Position numbers and translations under genes: made by a program. The notes beneath the pieces are model-generated. The model was not told where the DNA came from. It did no database searches and saw only the letters and a program-made list of their open reading frames with translations. Below, one piece after another: positions 5,597 to 6,131 of a stretch of DNA of 6,131 nucleotides; positions within the stretch are counted from its first letter, which is position 1, and the number at the start of each line of letters is the position of its first letter. This stretch comes from JBGLNJ01 sp964353405 (GTDB lineage Bacteria > Chloroflexota > Anaerolineae > Fen-1058). The DNA lies in contig CAYGWJ010000431.1 of NCBI GenBank assembly GCA_964353405.1, positions 1 to 6,131 on the forward strand, read 5' to 3'.

Positions 5597-5651
5597 GAGC
5601 CTGTCAAGCCAGGTCGCAGGGCGCAGGTTGCTGCAGGACTTGCACAGGCTC
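5597..5651. repeat. Inverted repeat after radical SAM gene 2, possible hairpin or REP element
   Basis: GAGCCTGT-CAAG (5597-5608) pairs with CTTG-C-ACAGGCTC (5639-5651), a 12-bp stem with one bulged base, around a 30-base loop. It starts 4 bases after the stop codon. There is no T-tract, so it is not a canonical terminator but could protect the 3' end of the transcript or be another dispersed repeat. A 10-bp palindrome ACTCTAGAGT lies at 5664-5673 downstream. Confidence 0.55.
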
Positions 5652-5722
5652 ACACTTCGTGCTACTCTAGAGTCACCGACCCACGAGTTCCCTAGTTCCC
5701 ATGAGGCCCTGCGAGCAAAGTT

Positions 5723-6131
5723 ATGAGCACACTCAACCCAAATTTGCTTTCCAAAGGCATGACCGAAGCGATGAACGCCACGGCGCCTGTGATGCGCGCG
5801 CTGGGCAAGGGGCTGATGACGCCCGAAGTATTGCTGTTGACGTTCATCCGCCTGCCCGGCTGCACCGCCGGCCAATTGCTGCAACACATGGCGGACACGC
5901 GCGGCTTCAAGCTGGCTGACCTGGAACGCGAGGTCGAAAATCAGGCGCGCTCCACCGCAGGAGGTCCCGCCGATTTCGATTTCGTCGCATCCAGCGGCGA
6001 CAAGGTTCCGCTCTCGTCCGAGATGATTGTGGTGCTGGACGAAGGCAAGGGCATCGCGCAGGCCGCCGACGAAGTGTGGATCGGCACAGAGCACGCATTG
6101 GGCGCGATGAGCCAGGTGGGCGTTTCAACCT
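5723..6131 (+). CDS. ClpB/ClpC-type AAA+ ATPase, N-terminal (Clp N-domain) part
   Basis: The frame opens at ATG 5723-5725 and runs off the right edge after 136 residues. The start reads MSTLNPNLLSKGMTEAMNAT. Two half-repeats typical of the Clp N-domain are visible: TPEVLLLTFIRLPGCTAGQLLQHM (the first half's helix pair) and IVVLDEGKGIAQAADEVWIGTEHALGAM (about 101-130), where IGTEHALGAM corresponds to the conserved (Y/I)(I/V)GTEHLLLGL. This domain recruits substrates or adaptors to Hsp100 unfoldases. The AAA+ modules with Walker motifs, expected downstream, are outside the window, so ClpC, ClpB or a stand-alone N-domain protein cannot be separated. The first half diverges from the canonical sequence, suggesting a lineage-specific paralog. 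The ribosome binding site is weak. A 129-bp gap with an inverted repeat separates it from the radical SAM cassette; a functional link to it is unproven. Confidence 0.8.
   Translation, partial: MSTLNPNLLSKGMTEAMNATAPVMRALGKGLMTPEVLLLTFIRLPGCTAGQLLQHMADTRGFKLADLEREVENQARSTAGGPADFDFVASSGDKVPLSSEMIVVLDEGKGIAQAADEVWIGTEHALGAMSQVGVST

Noticed and set aside
5597..5651. Rho-independent terminator after radical SAM gene 2
   Set aside because: The stem is real but the loop is 30 bases and no T-tract follows, so it is listed as an inverted repeat only.
5640..5668. Possible promoter TTGCAC-17-TACTCT before the Clp gene
   Set aside because: Only three of six bases match at each box, there is no extended -10, and it overlaps the inverted repeat. 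This is not enough to call.
5096..6094. Minus-strand open frame (332 codons) across the end of radical SAM gene 2 and the Clp gene
   Set aside because: It runs antisense through two genes with clear family motifs and through the intergenic inverted repeat. The product is composition-driven with no domain pattern.

Overview
This GC-rich, gene-dense window looks like the chromosome of a Chloroflexota-type bacterium (Anaerolineae/Caldilineae-like). That is inferred from three things: a membrane-anchored protein with a long Thr-Pro-Thr/Ser/Val tail, two B12-type radical SAM proteins, and several palindromic dispersed repeats. No gene here fixes the taxonomy.

Layout. Minus strand, left end: an M42-family metallo-aminopeptidase (N-terminal 193 residues, running off the left edge). 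Upstream of it on the same strand is a single-pass membrane protein with a Thr/Pro-rich tail, built partly from 51-bp tandem repeats. A 192-bp divergent intergenic region (1260-1451) carries a recognisable extended -10 promoter in each direction. Plus strand: a three-gene cassette made of B12-binding/radical SAM protein 1 (1452-3011), a 282-residue protein with three Met-Ile/Val-Cys-Asp-Pro repeats followed by a carboxypeptidase-regulatory-like beta domain and a second beta domain (3083-3931), and B12-binding/radical SAM protein 2 (3968-5593). At the right end is the start of a ClpB/ClpC-type gene (Clp N-domain, 5723 to the edge). No gene-free stretch exceeds 200 bases.

How the genes may work together. 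The two radical SAM proteins are clear paralogs that flank the Cys-Asp-Pro repeat protein. Its repeats are conserved in amino acids but not in synonymous codon positions. The simplest reading is a maturation cassette in which one or both enzymes modify the repeated motif, as radical SAM enzymes do in RiPP-like pathways. This is inference: no transporter, peptidase or known precursor signature is visible inside the cassette.

A second theme is repeat invasion. The second radical SAM gene appears to have absorbed two palindromic dispersed repeats in frame between its two domains, and a third repeat type fills the gap before the Cys-Asp-Pro gene.
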